A stretch of DNA of 5,355 bases from Comamonadaceae bacterium (GTDB lineage: Bacteria > Pseudomonadota > Gammaproteobacteria > Burkholderiales > Burkholderiaceae_C): assembly GCA_947454585.1 (NCBI GenBank), contig CANGML010000132.1, forward strand, positions 1 through 5,355, given 5' to 3'. The notes beneath the pieces are model-generated. The model was not told where the DNA came from and did not search any database. It saw only the letters and a program-made list of their open reading frames with translations. The translations under genes were made by a program, and so were the position numbers. This document shows, piece after piece, positions 1 to 5,303 of the stretch (its first letter is position 1; each line of letters begins with the position of its first letter).

Positions 1-369
1 GACAAAGGCCAAATCGAAGGCGCGTATGTGCAAGGCATGGGCTGGCTCACCATGGAAGAGTGCATTTGGGACAAAAAAGGCAAGCTGCTCACGCACGGCC
101 CCAGCACCTACAAGATTCCTGTGGCGGGTGACATTCCGGAGCACTTCAAGGTGTCCTTGTTTGAGAACCAAAACAACAAGCCGACCCCGTTCAACAGCAA
201 GGCCACGGGCGAGCCGCCCCTGATGTTGGGCTTGTCGGCCTTCTTCGCTTTGCGCGATGCCGTGGCTGCCAGCGCTGACCACCAAGCGGTGGTGCACATG
301 GATGCACCTGCTACCCCTGAGCGCATCTTGATGGCCTGCGAAGCCGTCAAGGCCAAAGCCGCGGCTTAA
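1..369 (+). CDS. xdhB: Xanthine dehydrogenase, molybdopterin-binding subunit, C-terminal part (5' truncated by window)
   Basis: This is the last 122 residues of the large molybdenum-cofactor subunit of bacterial xanthine dehydrogenase, which hydroxylates hypoxanthine to xanthine and xanthine to urate in the cytoplasm. The reading frame is open from base 1, and the start lies before the window. The visible part begins DKGQIEGAYVQGMGW, the motif around the catalytic glutamate of the xanthine oxidase family (Glu1261 in the bovine enzyme; here E6 of the fragment). It continues with GPSTYKIP (fragment residues 35-42) and SKATGEPPLMLGLSAFFALRDAV (about 63-85), both strongly conserved in XdhB. Full-length subunits are near 780 residues, so about 15% is present. 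It ends 8 bases before xdhC, as in a typical xdhABC operon. An aldehyde oxidase-type relative is possible, but the motif set and the xdhC neighbour favour xanthine dehydrogenase. Confidence 0.95.
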   Translation, partial: DKGQIEGAYVQGMGWLTMEECIWDKKGKLLTHGPSTYKIPVAGDIPEHFKVSLFENQNNKPTPFNSKATGEPPLMLGLSAFFALRDAVAASADHQAVVHMDAPATPERILMACEAVKAKAAA

Positions 370-377
370 ACAAGTTC

Positions 378-1214
378 GTGCCCCGCCACACCGCTGAGTT
401 GTTGCAACAACTCCAACAGGCCGATGGCGTGTTGGTGTCGGTCGACAGCGTGCAAGGCTCGGGCCCACGTGAGGTAGGCGCTTGGATGGCCGTGTTCCCG
501 CAGACTTTGGTGAACACCATTGGTGGCGGGCATTTGGAGTTTCAAGCCATCACCGAAGCACGGGCGCTGTTGACTCGGCCTGCTTCTGAAAACACACGCA
601 GCACGGCCACTCACGAAGACAACACCCTCACCACCCGCTACGCGCTGGGCCCTGCTTTGGGCCAATGCTGCGGCGGCGTGGTGCATTTGAAGTTCGAGGC
701 CATCAGCGCCGCAGACGCGCCCGCACTCCAACAACGCTTGCTCGCCAACGGCCAAGCCTTGGCGCTCTTTGGCGGCGGCCATGTGGGGCGCGCCTTGGTG
801 AATGTGCTGAGCGCCTTGCCCTACCACGTGCAGTGGGTGGATAGCCGAGACGAAATTTTCCCAGCACAGTTGCCACCCAATGTGACTTGCGAGCACTCGG
901 ACCCCGTGCATGCCGCCGTGGCCGATTTGCCCAGCGGTACATCGGTGCTGATCATGAGCTTCAGCCATGCCGAAGATTTAGACGTGGTGGCTGCCTGCCT
1001 GAAGCGCCAACGCTTGCAGGGAGATTTGAAATTCGTAGGCCTGATTGGTAGCCAAACCAAATGGGCCACCTTTCAACACCGGCTGGAAGCCAAAGGCTTT
1101 ACTGCCGAAGAGCTGGCGTTCATCACCTGCCCAATTGGGATGGCAGGCATCACGGGGAAAGAGCCCGAGGTGATTGCGGTGTCGGTTGCCGCGCAGTTGT
1201 TGCAACAGCGCTGA
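378..1214 (+). CDS. xdhC: XdhC, molybdenum cofactor sulfuration/insertion chaperone for xanthine dehydrogenase
   Basis: This 278-residue protein belongs to the XdhC/CoxI family. In Rhodobacter capsulatus XdhC binds Moco, protects it, promotes its sulfuration and delivers it to XdhB; it is not part of the finished enzyme. The N-terminal XdhC/CoxI domain (about 5-105) has SVDSVQGSGPREVGAWM (21-37), an IGGGH turn (48-52) and LGQCCGG (94-100). The C-terminal Rossmann-like domain (about 126-275) has the glycine-rich FGGGHVGRAL (131-140), a SHAEDL segment (196-201), GLIGSQTKWATFQHRL (221-236) and CPIGMAGITGKEPEVIAVSVAAQLL (251-275). The start is a GTG 8 bases after the xdhB stop. No clear Shine-Dalgarno sequence precedes it, so translation is probably coupled to xdhB. 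The GTG is preferred because conserved homology begins within a few residues of it and no ATG lies upstream in frame nearby. The length is normal for the family. Confidence 0.94.
   Translation: MPRHTAELLQQLQQADGVLVSVDSVQGSGPREVGAWMAVFPQTLVNTIGGGHLEFQAITEARALLTRPASENTRSTATHEDNTLTTRYALGPALGQCCGGVVHLKFEAISAADAPALQQRLLANGQALALFGGGHVGRALVNVLSALPYHVQWVDSRDEIFPAQLPPNVTCEHSDPVHAAVADLPSGTSVLIMSFSHAEDLDVVAACLKRQRLQGDLKFVGLIGSQTKWATFQHRLEAKGFTAEELAFITCPIGMAGITGKEPEVIAVSVAAQLLQQR
396..413. repeat. 18-bp perfect palindrome inside the 5' end of xdhC
   Basis: The bases read GAGTTGTTG|CAACAACTC, an uninterrupted self-complementary sequence starting 18 bases after the first base of the xdhC start codon. It encodes the residues ELLQQL in phase. 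In RNA it could fold as a 7-bp stem with a TGCA loop; in DNA it could be a dimeric protein site. A 13-base core, AGTTGTTGCAACA, recurs at 1195-1207 in the last codons of the same gene, where it encodes QLLQQ. The pattern may arise simply from TTG-TTG-CAA-CAA codon runs, and no function is claimed. Confidence 0.5.
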
Positions 1215-1232
1215 GCGCGTGGGTGTAACGAC

Positions 1233-2051
1233 TCAATCCAGCTTGACCTTTGAGAGGTCAAACAAGGGCGTGGGCATGCTGAGCTTCATGTTCTCTAAGG
1301 TTTGCACCAGCAGGTCCGCCACAAACAAATCGCGATAGGGTTTAGAGTCCGCGGGCACCACATACCAAGGTGCCTCTGCGGTGCTGGTGGCCGATAACGC
1401 TTCTTCATAAGCCTGCTCAAACTTAGCCCAGAGTTGACGGTCCTCAAAGTCTGAGGGTTGTAGCTTCCAGTGTTTGTGTGGGTCGTCGAGGCGCGCTTGC
1501 AAGCGTTTCTTTTGCTCTGCTTTAGAGATATGCAAATAGCACTTGACGAGGGTGATGCCTGCATCCTGCAGCATGGCCTCGAAATCTTGGATGTACTGGT
1601 AGCGTTTGACGCAGGTGTCTTTTTTAATCCAGCCGCGCACGCGGGTCACCAAGACATCTTCATAGTGGCTGCGATTGAAGATCACCATTTCACCTAAGGC
1701 TGGTGTTTTTTGGTGGATACGCCACAAGAAGTCGTGGCTTTTCTCTACATCGCTGGGTGCACCAAAGGCTTCGGCGCGTACCCCCAAGGGGCTGATGTGG
1801 GTGAAGACGCTCCGAATCAAACCGTCTTTGCCTGCCGTGTCCATGCCCTGCAGGACCAGCAACAGCCCTTGGCTTTTGCCTGCATGCAAGGTACCTTGTA
1901 GTTTGTTGAGCTTGTCGCCTAATTTGCTGAGTTGGTTCTGCCATTCATCAGCAGAGGGCAGTTCCTTGCTTTTGGGCAGTGTCTCGATGTCCCGCAGTTT
2001 GACATCGCTGTTGGGTTTGATGCGCCAGGGGGAGAGGTCTTGGTGTTCCAT
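1233..2051 (-). CDS. ppk2: PPK2-family polyphosphate:nucleotide phosphotransferase
   Basis: This 272-residue protein uses inorganic polyphosphate to phosphorylate nucleoside mono- or diphosphates (or the reverse) in the cytoplasm. A P-loop kinase fold is visible: Walker A GMDTAGKDG (69-77, K75 the phosphate-binding lysine), followed by HDFLWRIHQKTPALGE (106-121), then a Walker B-type segment VIFNRSHYEDVLV (123-135). The lid region is RLDDPHKHWKLQPSDFEDRQLW (187-208), and WYVVPADSKPYRDLFVADLL (229-248) follows. The N-terminus SPWRIKPNS is typical of the family. The FNRSHYED form resembles AMP/ADP-using class II/III PPK2 enzymes rather than the FDRSWYNR form of class I, so AMP or ADP phosphorylation is the better guess; the exact class is inferred. 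The ATG at 2051-2049 has no strong Shine-Dalgarno sequence. The gene lies 32 bases after lysR on the same strand and runs convergent to xdhC. Confidence 0.93.
   Translation of the reverse strand: MEHQDLSPWRIKPNSDVKLRDIETLPKSKELPSADEWQNQLSKLGDKLNKLQGTLHAGKSQGLLLVLQGMDTAGKDGLIRSVFTHISPLGVRAEAFGAPSDVEKSHDFLWRIHQKTPALGEMVIFNRSHYEDVLVTRVRGWIKKDTCVKRYQYIQDFEAMLQDAGITLVKCYLHISKAEQKKRLQARLDDPHKHWKLQPSDFEDRQLWAKFEQAYEEALSATSTAEAPWYVVPADSKPYRDLFVADLLVQTLENMKLSMPTPLFDLSKVKLD
1243..1261. repeat. Hairpin-forming inverted repeat at the 3' end of ppk2
   Basis: TTGACCT (1243-1249) and AGGTCAA (1255-1261) are perfect complements with a 5-base loop, inside the last codons of ppk2 (encoding FDLSKVK). The repeat lies just before the ppk2 stop and just beyond the xdhC stop of the convergent gene, so both transcripts could fold it. 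Neither strand has a U-tract after the stem, so it does not qualify as an ordinary intrinsic terminator. It may mark or stabilise 3' ends. Confidence 0.4.
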
Positions 2052-2083
2052 GTGCTGAGTGTGGCAGATTGGTTCAACATGCC

Positions 2084-2968
2084 TTAGGTGTCTGTGAGTA
2101 TGCCGCGCATCAGCTTGCGCAACTTGCCCAGAAATGGGGCTTCGCTGCGTGAGGCCATGGTGACCAGGCCAAAGCGTGCCTTGGCATTGAGCGCTGGAAA
2201 CACGGGGAGTTCCACCAAATCCGGTGCCGCTTGGCGAATCGCCAACACCACGGCATCGCTGGTGCGCGCGACATCAAGCAAGCTCGAGATCTCCTCGCAA
2301 CGCAAGTTGACCAAGGTGTCAGGATGGGCTTCTGGGCCGTAACGCTCCATCAAAATGCGCGCCACTTCGTCGCTCAAGGGCGTGGAGGCAATCGGAAAAT
2401 CGCGCAGTGCCGCAAATGGCACTTGTTTTCTTTTGGCTAGTGGATGTGCTTTGCGGCACATGAAGCTGCCTTTCATCTCTTGGAGAACGTCCACTTTTAA
2501 ATCAGCATGAGGTGTCAAAGAGCGAATGTCCAACACCAAGCCATCGAGTTGACGTTCGCGCAGGGCTTGCACCAATAAGGCAGTGCTGCCTCTGGAAATA
2601 TCCAAATGGGCCTTGGGATGCTCGGTGGCCATGAACATCATCAACGGTGTCATCAGCAGCGCGCCGGGGCCAGACCCCAAACCGATGCGCAGACTGCCGA
2701 TCTCCCCTTGTTGGAGCTGTTGGGCGCTGATGCGCAACTCTTGCGCTTCATCCACCAAGCCTTGTGCACGCGACAGGATATGTTGCCCAAAGGGTGTAAG
2801 TTCAATCAGTCGCCCAACGCGGTCAAACACGGCTTGCCCCAGCTCATCCTCCAGTGCCTTGATGCTGCGGCTCAAGGCGGGCTGTGTGAGGTGCAGTTTG
2901 TCAGCGGCGCGACTGAACGAACCGATCCGCGCCAGTTCAATGAAGTGTTTGAGTTGCACCAAGGTCAT
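2084..2968 (-). CDS. LysR-type transcriptional regulator
   Basis: This 294-residue protein has the standard LysR length and layout. The N-terminal winged helix-turn-helix spans about residues 1-60, with GSFSRAADKLHLTQPALSRSIKALEDELG (16-44) as the recognition core and LTPFGQHIL in the wing (57-65). A linker helix (about 66-90) is followed by a periplasmic-binding-protein-like effector domain from about residue 93 (SLRIGLGSGPG) to the C-terminus. The protein acts as a DNA-binding oligomer, usually a tetramer, in the cytoplasm. It is divergent from the Bug-amidohydrolase pair across 108 bases, the classic arrangement for a LysR protein controlling its neighbours and itself. The inducer cannot be read from sequence; a carboxylate or N-acyl amino acid is inferred from the targets. 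The ATG at 2968-2966 starts the conserved MTLVQLKHFIELARIGSFSRAA segment, which fixes the start despite no visible Shine-Dalgarno sequence. Confidence 0.95.
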   Translation of the reverse strand: MTLVQLKHFIELARIGSFSRAADKLHLTQPALSRSIKALEDELGQAVFDRVGRLIELTPFGQHILSRAQGLVDEAQELRISAQQLQQGEIGSLRIGLGSGPGALLMTPLMMFMATEHPKAHLDISRGSTALLVQALRERQLDGLVLDIRSLTPHADLKVDVLQEMKGSFMCRKAHPLAKRKQVPFAALRDFPIASTPLSDEVARILMERYGPEAHPDTLVNLRCEEISSLLDVARTSDAVVLAIRQAAPDLVELPVFPALNAKARFGLVTMASRSEAPFLGKLRKLMRGILTDT

Positions 2969-2979
2969 GGCATTAACTA

Positions 2980-2996
2980 TGCATAAAAGTTATACA
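2980..2996. promoter_or_regulatory. Putative LysR-type operator (imperfect dyad)
   Basis: TGCATAAAAGTTATACA is a 17-base dyad with 6 of 7 arm pairs matching (TGCATAA versus TTATACA) around a 3-base centre. It contains two overlapping T-N11-A spacings, T2980-A2992 and T2984-A2996. Its centre, about 2988, falls near -63 relative to the start site predicted from the promoter at 3016-3044, the usual place of the LysR recognition site. The core ATGCAT at its edge (2979-2984) recurs at 3010-3015, 31 bases away, about three helical turns and close to -38, where an activation site would lie. Binding is inferred. Confidence 0.5.
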
Positions 2997-3015
2997 AGTC
3001 TCGATAAGAATGCAT

Positions 3016-3044
3016 TAGACATTATAGAAATTGCTTTTTACGAT
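3016..3044 (+). promoter_or_regulatory. Putative sigma-70 promoter of the Bug-amidohydrolase operon
   Basis: TAGACA (3016-3021, five of six matches to TTGACA) and TACGAT (3039-3044, four of six matches to TATAAT, including first, second and last bases) are separated by exactly 17 bases. A start near 3051 would give a leader of about 26 bases ending in a good Shine-Dalgarno sequence. The weak -10 fits a promoter needing activation by the divergent LysR protein. Confidence 0.45.
3021..3026 (-). promoter_or_regulatory. Possible -10 element for lysR transcription
   Basis: The minus strand reads TATAAT here, a perfect -10 hexamer, in the divergent intergenic region. No good -35 lies at 16-19 bases (the region 3043-3051 is poor). 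Transcription from it would start near 3014 and run through the putative LysR dyad, consistent with negative autoregulation. A second, weaker candidate on the same strand is TATAAC at 2994-2989. Confidence 0.3.
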
Positions 3045-3065
3045 ACTGATACAGCAACCATCTTT

Positions 3066-3069
3066 GGAG
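3066..3069 (+). promoter_or_regulatory. Shine-Dalgarno sequence of the Bug gene
   Basis: GGAG lies 7 bases before the ATG at 3077 and supports that start. It is the only strong Shine-Dalgarno sequence seen in front of a gene start in the window. Confidence 0.75.
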
Positions 3070-3076
3070 TTCAAGC

Positions 3077-4075
3077 ATGTCGACATCACGCAATCGCTGG
3101 GCAACTTTGTTTGTCGCCTCACTCAGTGGCTTTTTGATCGCTGGCGCTGCCTGCGCGCAGACCTACCCCAGCAAGCCCGTCAGTCTGATGGTGCCTTACC
3201 CCGCGGGTGGTTTGTCGGATGTGATCGCGCGCACAGTGAACAACACCTTGTCGAAAAACTTGGGGCAGCCTGTGATCGTGGAAAACTTAGGGGGCGCGAG
3301 TGGCTCGATTGCGGCACAAAAGGTGTTGAATGCGCCTGCCGACGGACAGATCATTTTCCAGGGGTCGCCCAATGAATTGATCTTGGCGCCCTTGGCGATC
3401 TCGGCGGTCAAGTTCAAGAGCGAGGATTTCCGCTTGGTGCAGATGATCGCGACGGCACAAATTGGATTTTTGGCACGCAAGGATTTGCCTGTGCACAACG
3501 TCGATGAATTTTTGGACTACGCCCGCAAAGAGGCCAAAGAAGGCCGCCCCATCACCTACGCCAGCGTGGGCCCAGGCTCGTTCTATCACTTGCTGGGCGA
3601 GCACCTGTCCAAGGTGACCAACATTCCCATGACGCATGTGCCGTACAAAGGTGCGGCGCCCGCCAACCAAGATTTGTTGGGCGGTCAGGTCGACATTTTC
3701 TTGGCTCCTTATGGCAAAGCCTATGACGAGCTGCAAAAGCAGGGCAAGCTCAAGGTGTTGGCCATGCTCAACAGCGAGCGCTTGGAGTCCGTCAAAGATT
3801 ACCCCGCGATCAGCGAAAGCAAATCCTTGAAGAGCTTCACCTTCAACATCTGGACCGGTTATTTCGTCAAGAAAGACACGCCAGAGGCCGTGGTGCAGAC
3901 CATCCACAAAGCCATCACCGAATCGTTGACCGATCCTGCCGTGCGTACCGGCCTCGAGGCGAACAGCCAGTTGGTGGCCAAACCCTTGTCGCTCCAGGCC
4001 GTGGGCAAAGCCTACGTCGATGGCACGGCGCAGTTCCGCGCCATTGCCAAGTCGATCGACTTGCAGCCTCAGTGA
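3077..4075 (+). CDS. Bug/TctC-family periplasmic solute-binding protein
   Basis: This 332-residue secreted protein belongs to the Bug (Bordetella uptake gene) family, substrate-capture proteins related to TctC of the tripartite tricarboxylate transporters. A Sec signal peptide is visible: basic MSTSRNRW, a hydrophobic stretch (about 9-23), then ACA before QTYPSKP, with likely cleavage after residue 27. The mature protein shows Bug hallmarks: YPSKPVSLMVPYPAGGLSDVIAR (30-52), LGQPVIVENLGGASGSIAAQKVLNAPADG (62-90), HVPYKGAAPANQDLLGGQVD (187-206) and the C-terminal helices around TPEAVVQTIHKAITESLTDPAVRTGL (268-293). Family ligands are usually carboxylates such as dicarboxylates, amino acids or aromatic acids; the ligand here is unknown. 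GGAG precedes the start. The amidohydrolase begins one base after the stop, suggesting that both serve one substrate pathway. No TctA/TctB genes are in the window. Some Bug proteins act as sensors instead of uptake parts. Confidence 0.94.
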   Translation: MSTSRNRWATLFVASLSGFLIAGAACAQTYPSKPVSLMVPYPAGGLSDVIARTVNNTLSKNLGQPVIVENLGGASGSIAAQKVLNAPADGQIIFQGSPNELILAPLAISAVKFKSEDFRLVQMIATAQIGFLARKDLPVHNVDEFLDYARKEAKEGRPITYASVGPGSFYHLLGEHLSKVTNIPMTHVPYKGAAPANQDLLGGQVDIFLAPYGKAYDELQKQGKLKVLAMLNSERLESVKDYPAISESKSLKSFTFNIWTGYFVKKDTPEAVVQTIHKAITESLTDPAVRTGLEANSQLVAKPLSLQAVGKAYVDGTAQFRAIAKSIDLQPQ

Positions 4076-4079
4076 GATG
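4073..4079 (+). other. Stop/start junction, probable translational coupling
   Basis: The bases TGAGATG hold the stop of the Bug gene and the ATG of the amidohydrolase, with one base between. Ribosomes finishing the first gene can restart on the second, so the two proteins are probably made together. No separate Shine-Dalgarno sequence of quality is seen, only GTGAG directly against the ATG. This decides the start at 4077 over the in-frame ATG at 4020, which lies inside the Bug gene. Confidence 0.7.
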
Positions 4080-5264
4080 ACGTATTTGCGTGAGGCGCTC
4101 ACCGACCGCGTGGGCGAATTTATCCAGCTGCGTCGCGACATTCACGCCCATCCTGAACTGGCGTTTGAAGAGCACCGCACGGCTGATTTGGTCGCCGCCA
4201 AACTCGAGAGCTGGGGCTACAGCGTGCACCGCGGCTTGGGCGGTACCGGCGTGGTAGGCACGTTGCAGCGGGGGGATCAGCAGGGGAACACCAAGCGCCG
4301 CTTGGGTCTGCGCGCCGACATGGATGCCTTGCCCATTGACGAGGCGACAGGCGTGTCATGGCGCAGCGTGACATCCGGTGTGATGCATGCCTGCGGTCAC
4401 GATGGCCACACAGTCATGTTGTTGGCAGCGGCTAAAGCCATCGCCCAAGAGCCGACCTTCAACGGCACCTTGCATTTGATTTTTCAACCCGCAGAAGAGG
4501 GCGGGGGCGGCGCGCTGCGCATGATGGCTGATGGGTTGTTTGAACAACACCCGTGTGATGCCATCTTTGCCATGCACAACATGCCCGGCGTACCCGCGGG
4601 GCAGTTGGTGTTTCGTGATGGGCCTGCCATGGCGTCGAGTGATTACGCCACGATTCGCGTGCATGGCACGGGGGGGCATGGCGCCATGCCGCACCGTGCG
4701 GCGGACCCTCTGGTGGCCGCCGCGTCCATCGTGATGGCGCTGCAAACCATCGTCTCGCGCAACGTGGACCCGCTGCACACCGCAGTCGTCACCGTGGGCG
4801 CTTTGCATGCGGGGCAAGCCAACAACGTGATTCCCGCCTTGGCCACGCTCGAGCTCAGCGTGCGTGCGCTGGATCCTGATGTGCGCCGTTTGTTGGCGCA
4901 ACGCATCAAAGAGTTGGTGAGCGCGCAGGCCGAGAGTTTTGGCGTGACGGTCGACATCGATTGGCGTCCTGGCTATTGCGTGTTGGTGAATGCATTACCG
5001 CAGACTGACTTTGCACGCCAAGTCGGGCTGGATTTGGTGGGCGCAGATCGTGTGACCCTGCAAGGCCCTCCCTTGACGGGCAGTGAAGACTTCGCCTTCA
5101 TGCTGGAGCGAATACCCGGCAGCTACTTGCTGATTGGCAACGGCGCTGGGGACTCCGCAGGGGCTTGCATGGTGCACAACCCTGGCTACGACTTCAACGA
5201 TGACATCATCGCCACGGGTGCGGCCTATTGGGTCGCGCTTGTTGAAAGGTTTTTTGCTGATTAA
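4077..5264 (+). CDS. M20D-family amidohydrolase (hippurate hydrolase/N-acyl amino acid hydrolase type)
   Basis: This 395-residue cytoplasmic metallopeptidase-fold enzyme is predicted to cleave the amide bond of N-acyl or N-aroyl amino acids, giving a carboxylic acid and a free amino acid. The catalytic domain has RRDIHAHPELAFEEHRTA (19-36), LRADMDALPI (78-87), HACGHDGHT (104-112), FQPAEEGGGG (136-145), MHNMP (166-170) and, near the C-terminus, GSEDFAFM (335-342) and MVHNPGYDFND (365-375). By family comparison C106, H108, E141, H167 and H367 are metal ligands and E140 the general base; all are present. The inserted dimerisation domain (about 183-295) carries HGTGGHGAMPH (196-206) and AGQANNVIP (245-253). 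The length is typical. Relatives include HipO, AbgB-like and indole-acetyl-amino-acid hydrolases, so the substrate is uncertain. It is coupled to the upstream Bug gene and followed 39 bases later by a glycine riboswitch. Confidence 0.94.
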   Translation: MTYLREALTDRVGEFIQLRRDIHAHPELAFEEHRTADLVAAKLESWGYSVHRGLGGTGVVGTLQRGDQQGNTKRRLGLRADMDALPIDEATGVSWRSVTSGVMHACGHDGHTVMLLAAAKAIAQEPTFNGTLHLIFQPAEEGGGGALRMMADGLFEQHPCDAIFAMHNMPGVPAGQLVFRDGPAMASSDYATIRVHGTGGHGAMPHRAADPLVAAASIVMALQTIVSRNVDPLHTAVVTVGALHAGQANNVIPALATLELSVRALDPDVRRLLAQRIKELVSAQAESFGVTVDIDWRPGYCVLVNALPQTDFARQVGLDLVGADRVTLQGPPLTGSEDFAFMLERIPGSYLLIGNGAGDSAGACMVHNPGYDFNDDIIATGAAYWVALVERFFAD

Positions 5265-5267
5265 AAT
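5239..5267 (+). promoter_or_regulatory. Possible promoter for the riboswitch-led transcript
   Basis: TAAAAT (5262-5267, five of six matches to TATAAT) overlaps the amidohydrolase stop codon. TTGTTG (5239-5244, three of six matches to TTGACA) lies 17 bases before it. A transcript would start near 5274 and lead into the glycine aptamer. TTGAAA (5242-5247) is a better -35 hexamer but is only 14 bases from this -10. Read-through from the Bug-amidohydrolase operon is an alternative source of the leader, because no terminator is seen after 5264. Confidence 0.35.
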
Positions 5268-5303
5268 ATCCACGAATTGATTCGACCTCGTGTCGACATG
5301 TGA

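Noticed and set aside
23..29. Lipoprotein signal reading of the Bug N-terminus (GAAC before the AQ cleavage region, residues 23-26; coordinates here are residues)
   Set aside because: The position -3 residue is glycine rather than the leucine or similar expected in a lipobox, while ACA followed by Q fits an ordinary Sec signal peptidase I site.
366..968. 200-codon open frame on the minus strand opposite xdhC
   Set aside because: It is full of H, Q, A and G with no motif, and the opposite strand encodes a complete, well-conserved XdhC.
4020..4076. Upstream in-frame ATG that would add 19 residues to the amidohydrolase
   Set aside because: The extension lies inside the Bug coding region, has low-complexity composition (MARRSSAPLPSRSTCSLSE) and no Shine-Dalgarno sequence. 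The ATG at 4077 gives the family-typical N-terminus and tight coupling to the Bug stop.
3287..4141. 284-codon open frame on the minus strand opposite the Bug gene
   Set aside because: The translation lacks any recognisable domain, is rich in shadow-type residues (R, H, Q, G), and lies wholly opposite a gene with signal peptide and family motifs. It is the usual by-product of GC-biased third codon positions.
4356..4901. 181-codon open frame on the minus strand opposite the amidohydrolase
   Set aside because: It is a shadow of a gene with all catalytic residues, with no promoter, Shine-Dalgarno sequence or protein-like motif.
5282..5296. Small hairpin TCGAC-CTCGT-GTCGA considered as a terminator of the amidohydrolase operon
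   Set aside because: The stem is only 5 bp and no T-run follows, so it cannot be called an intrinsic terminator. It may just be part of the riboswitch leader.
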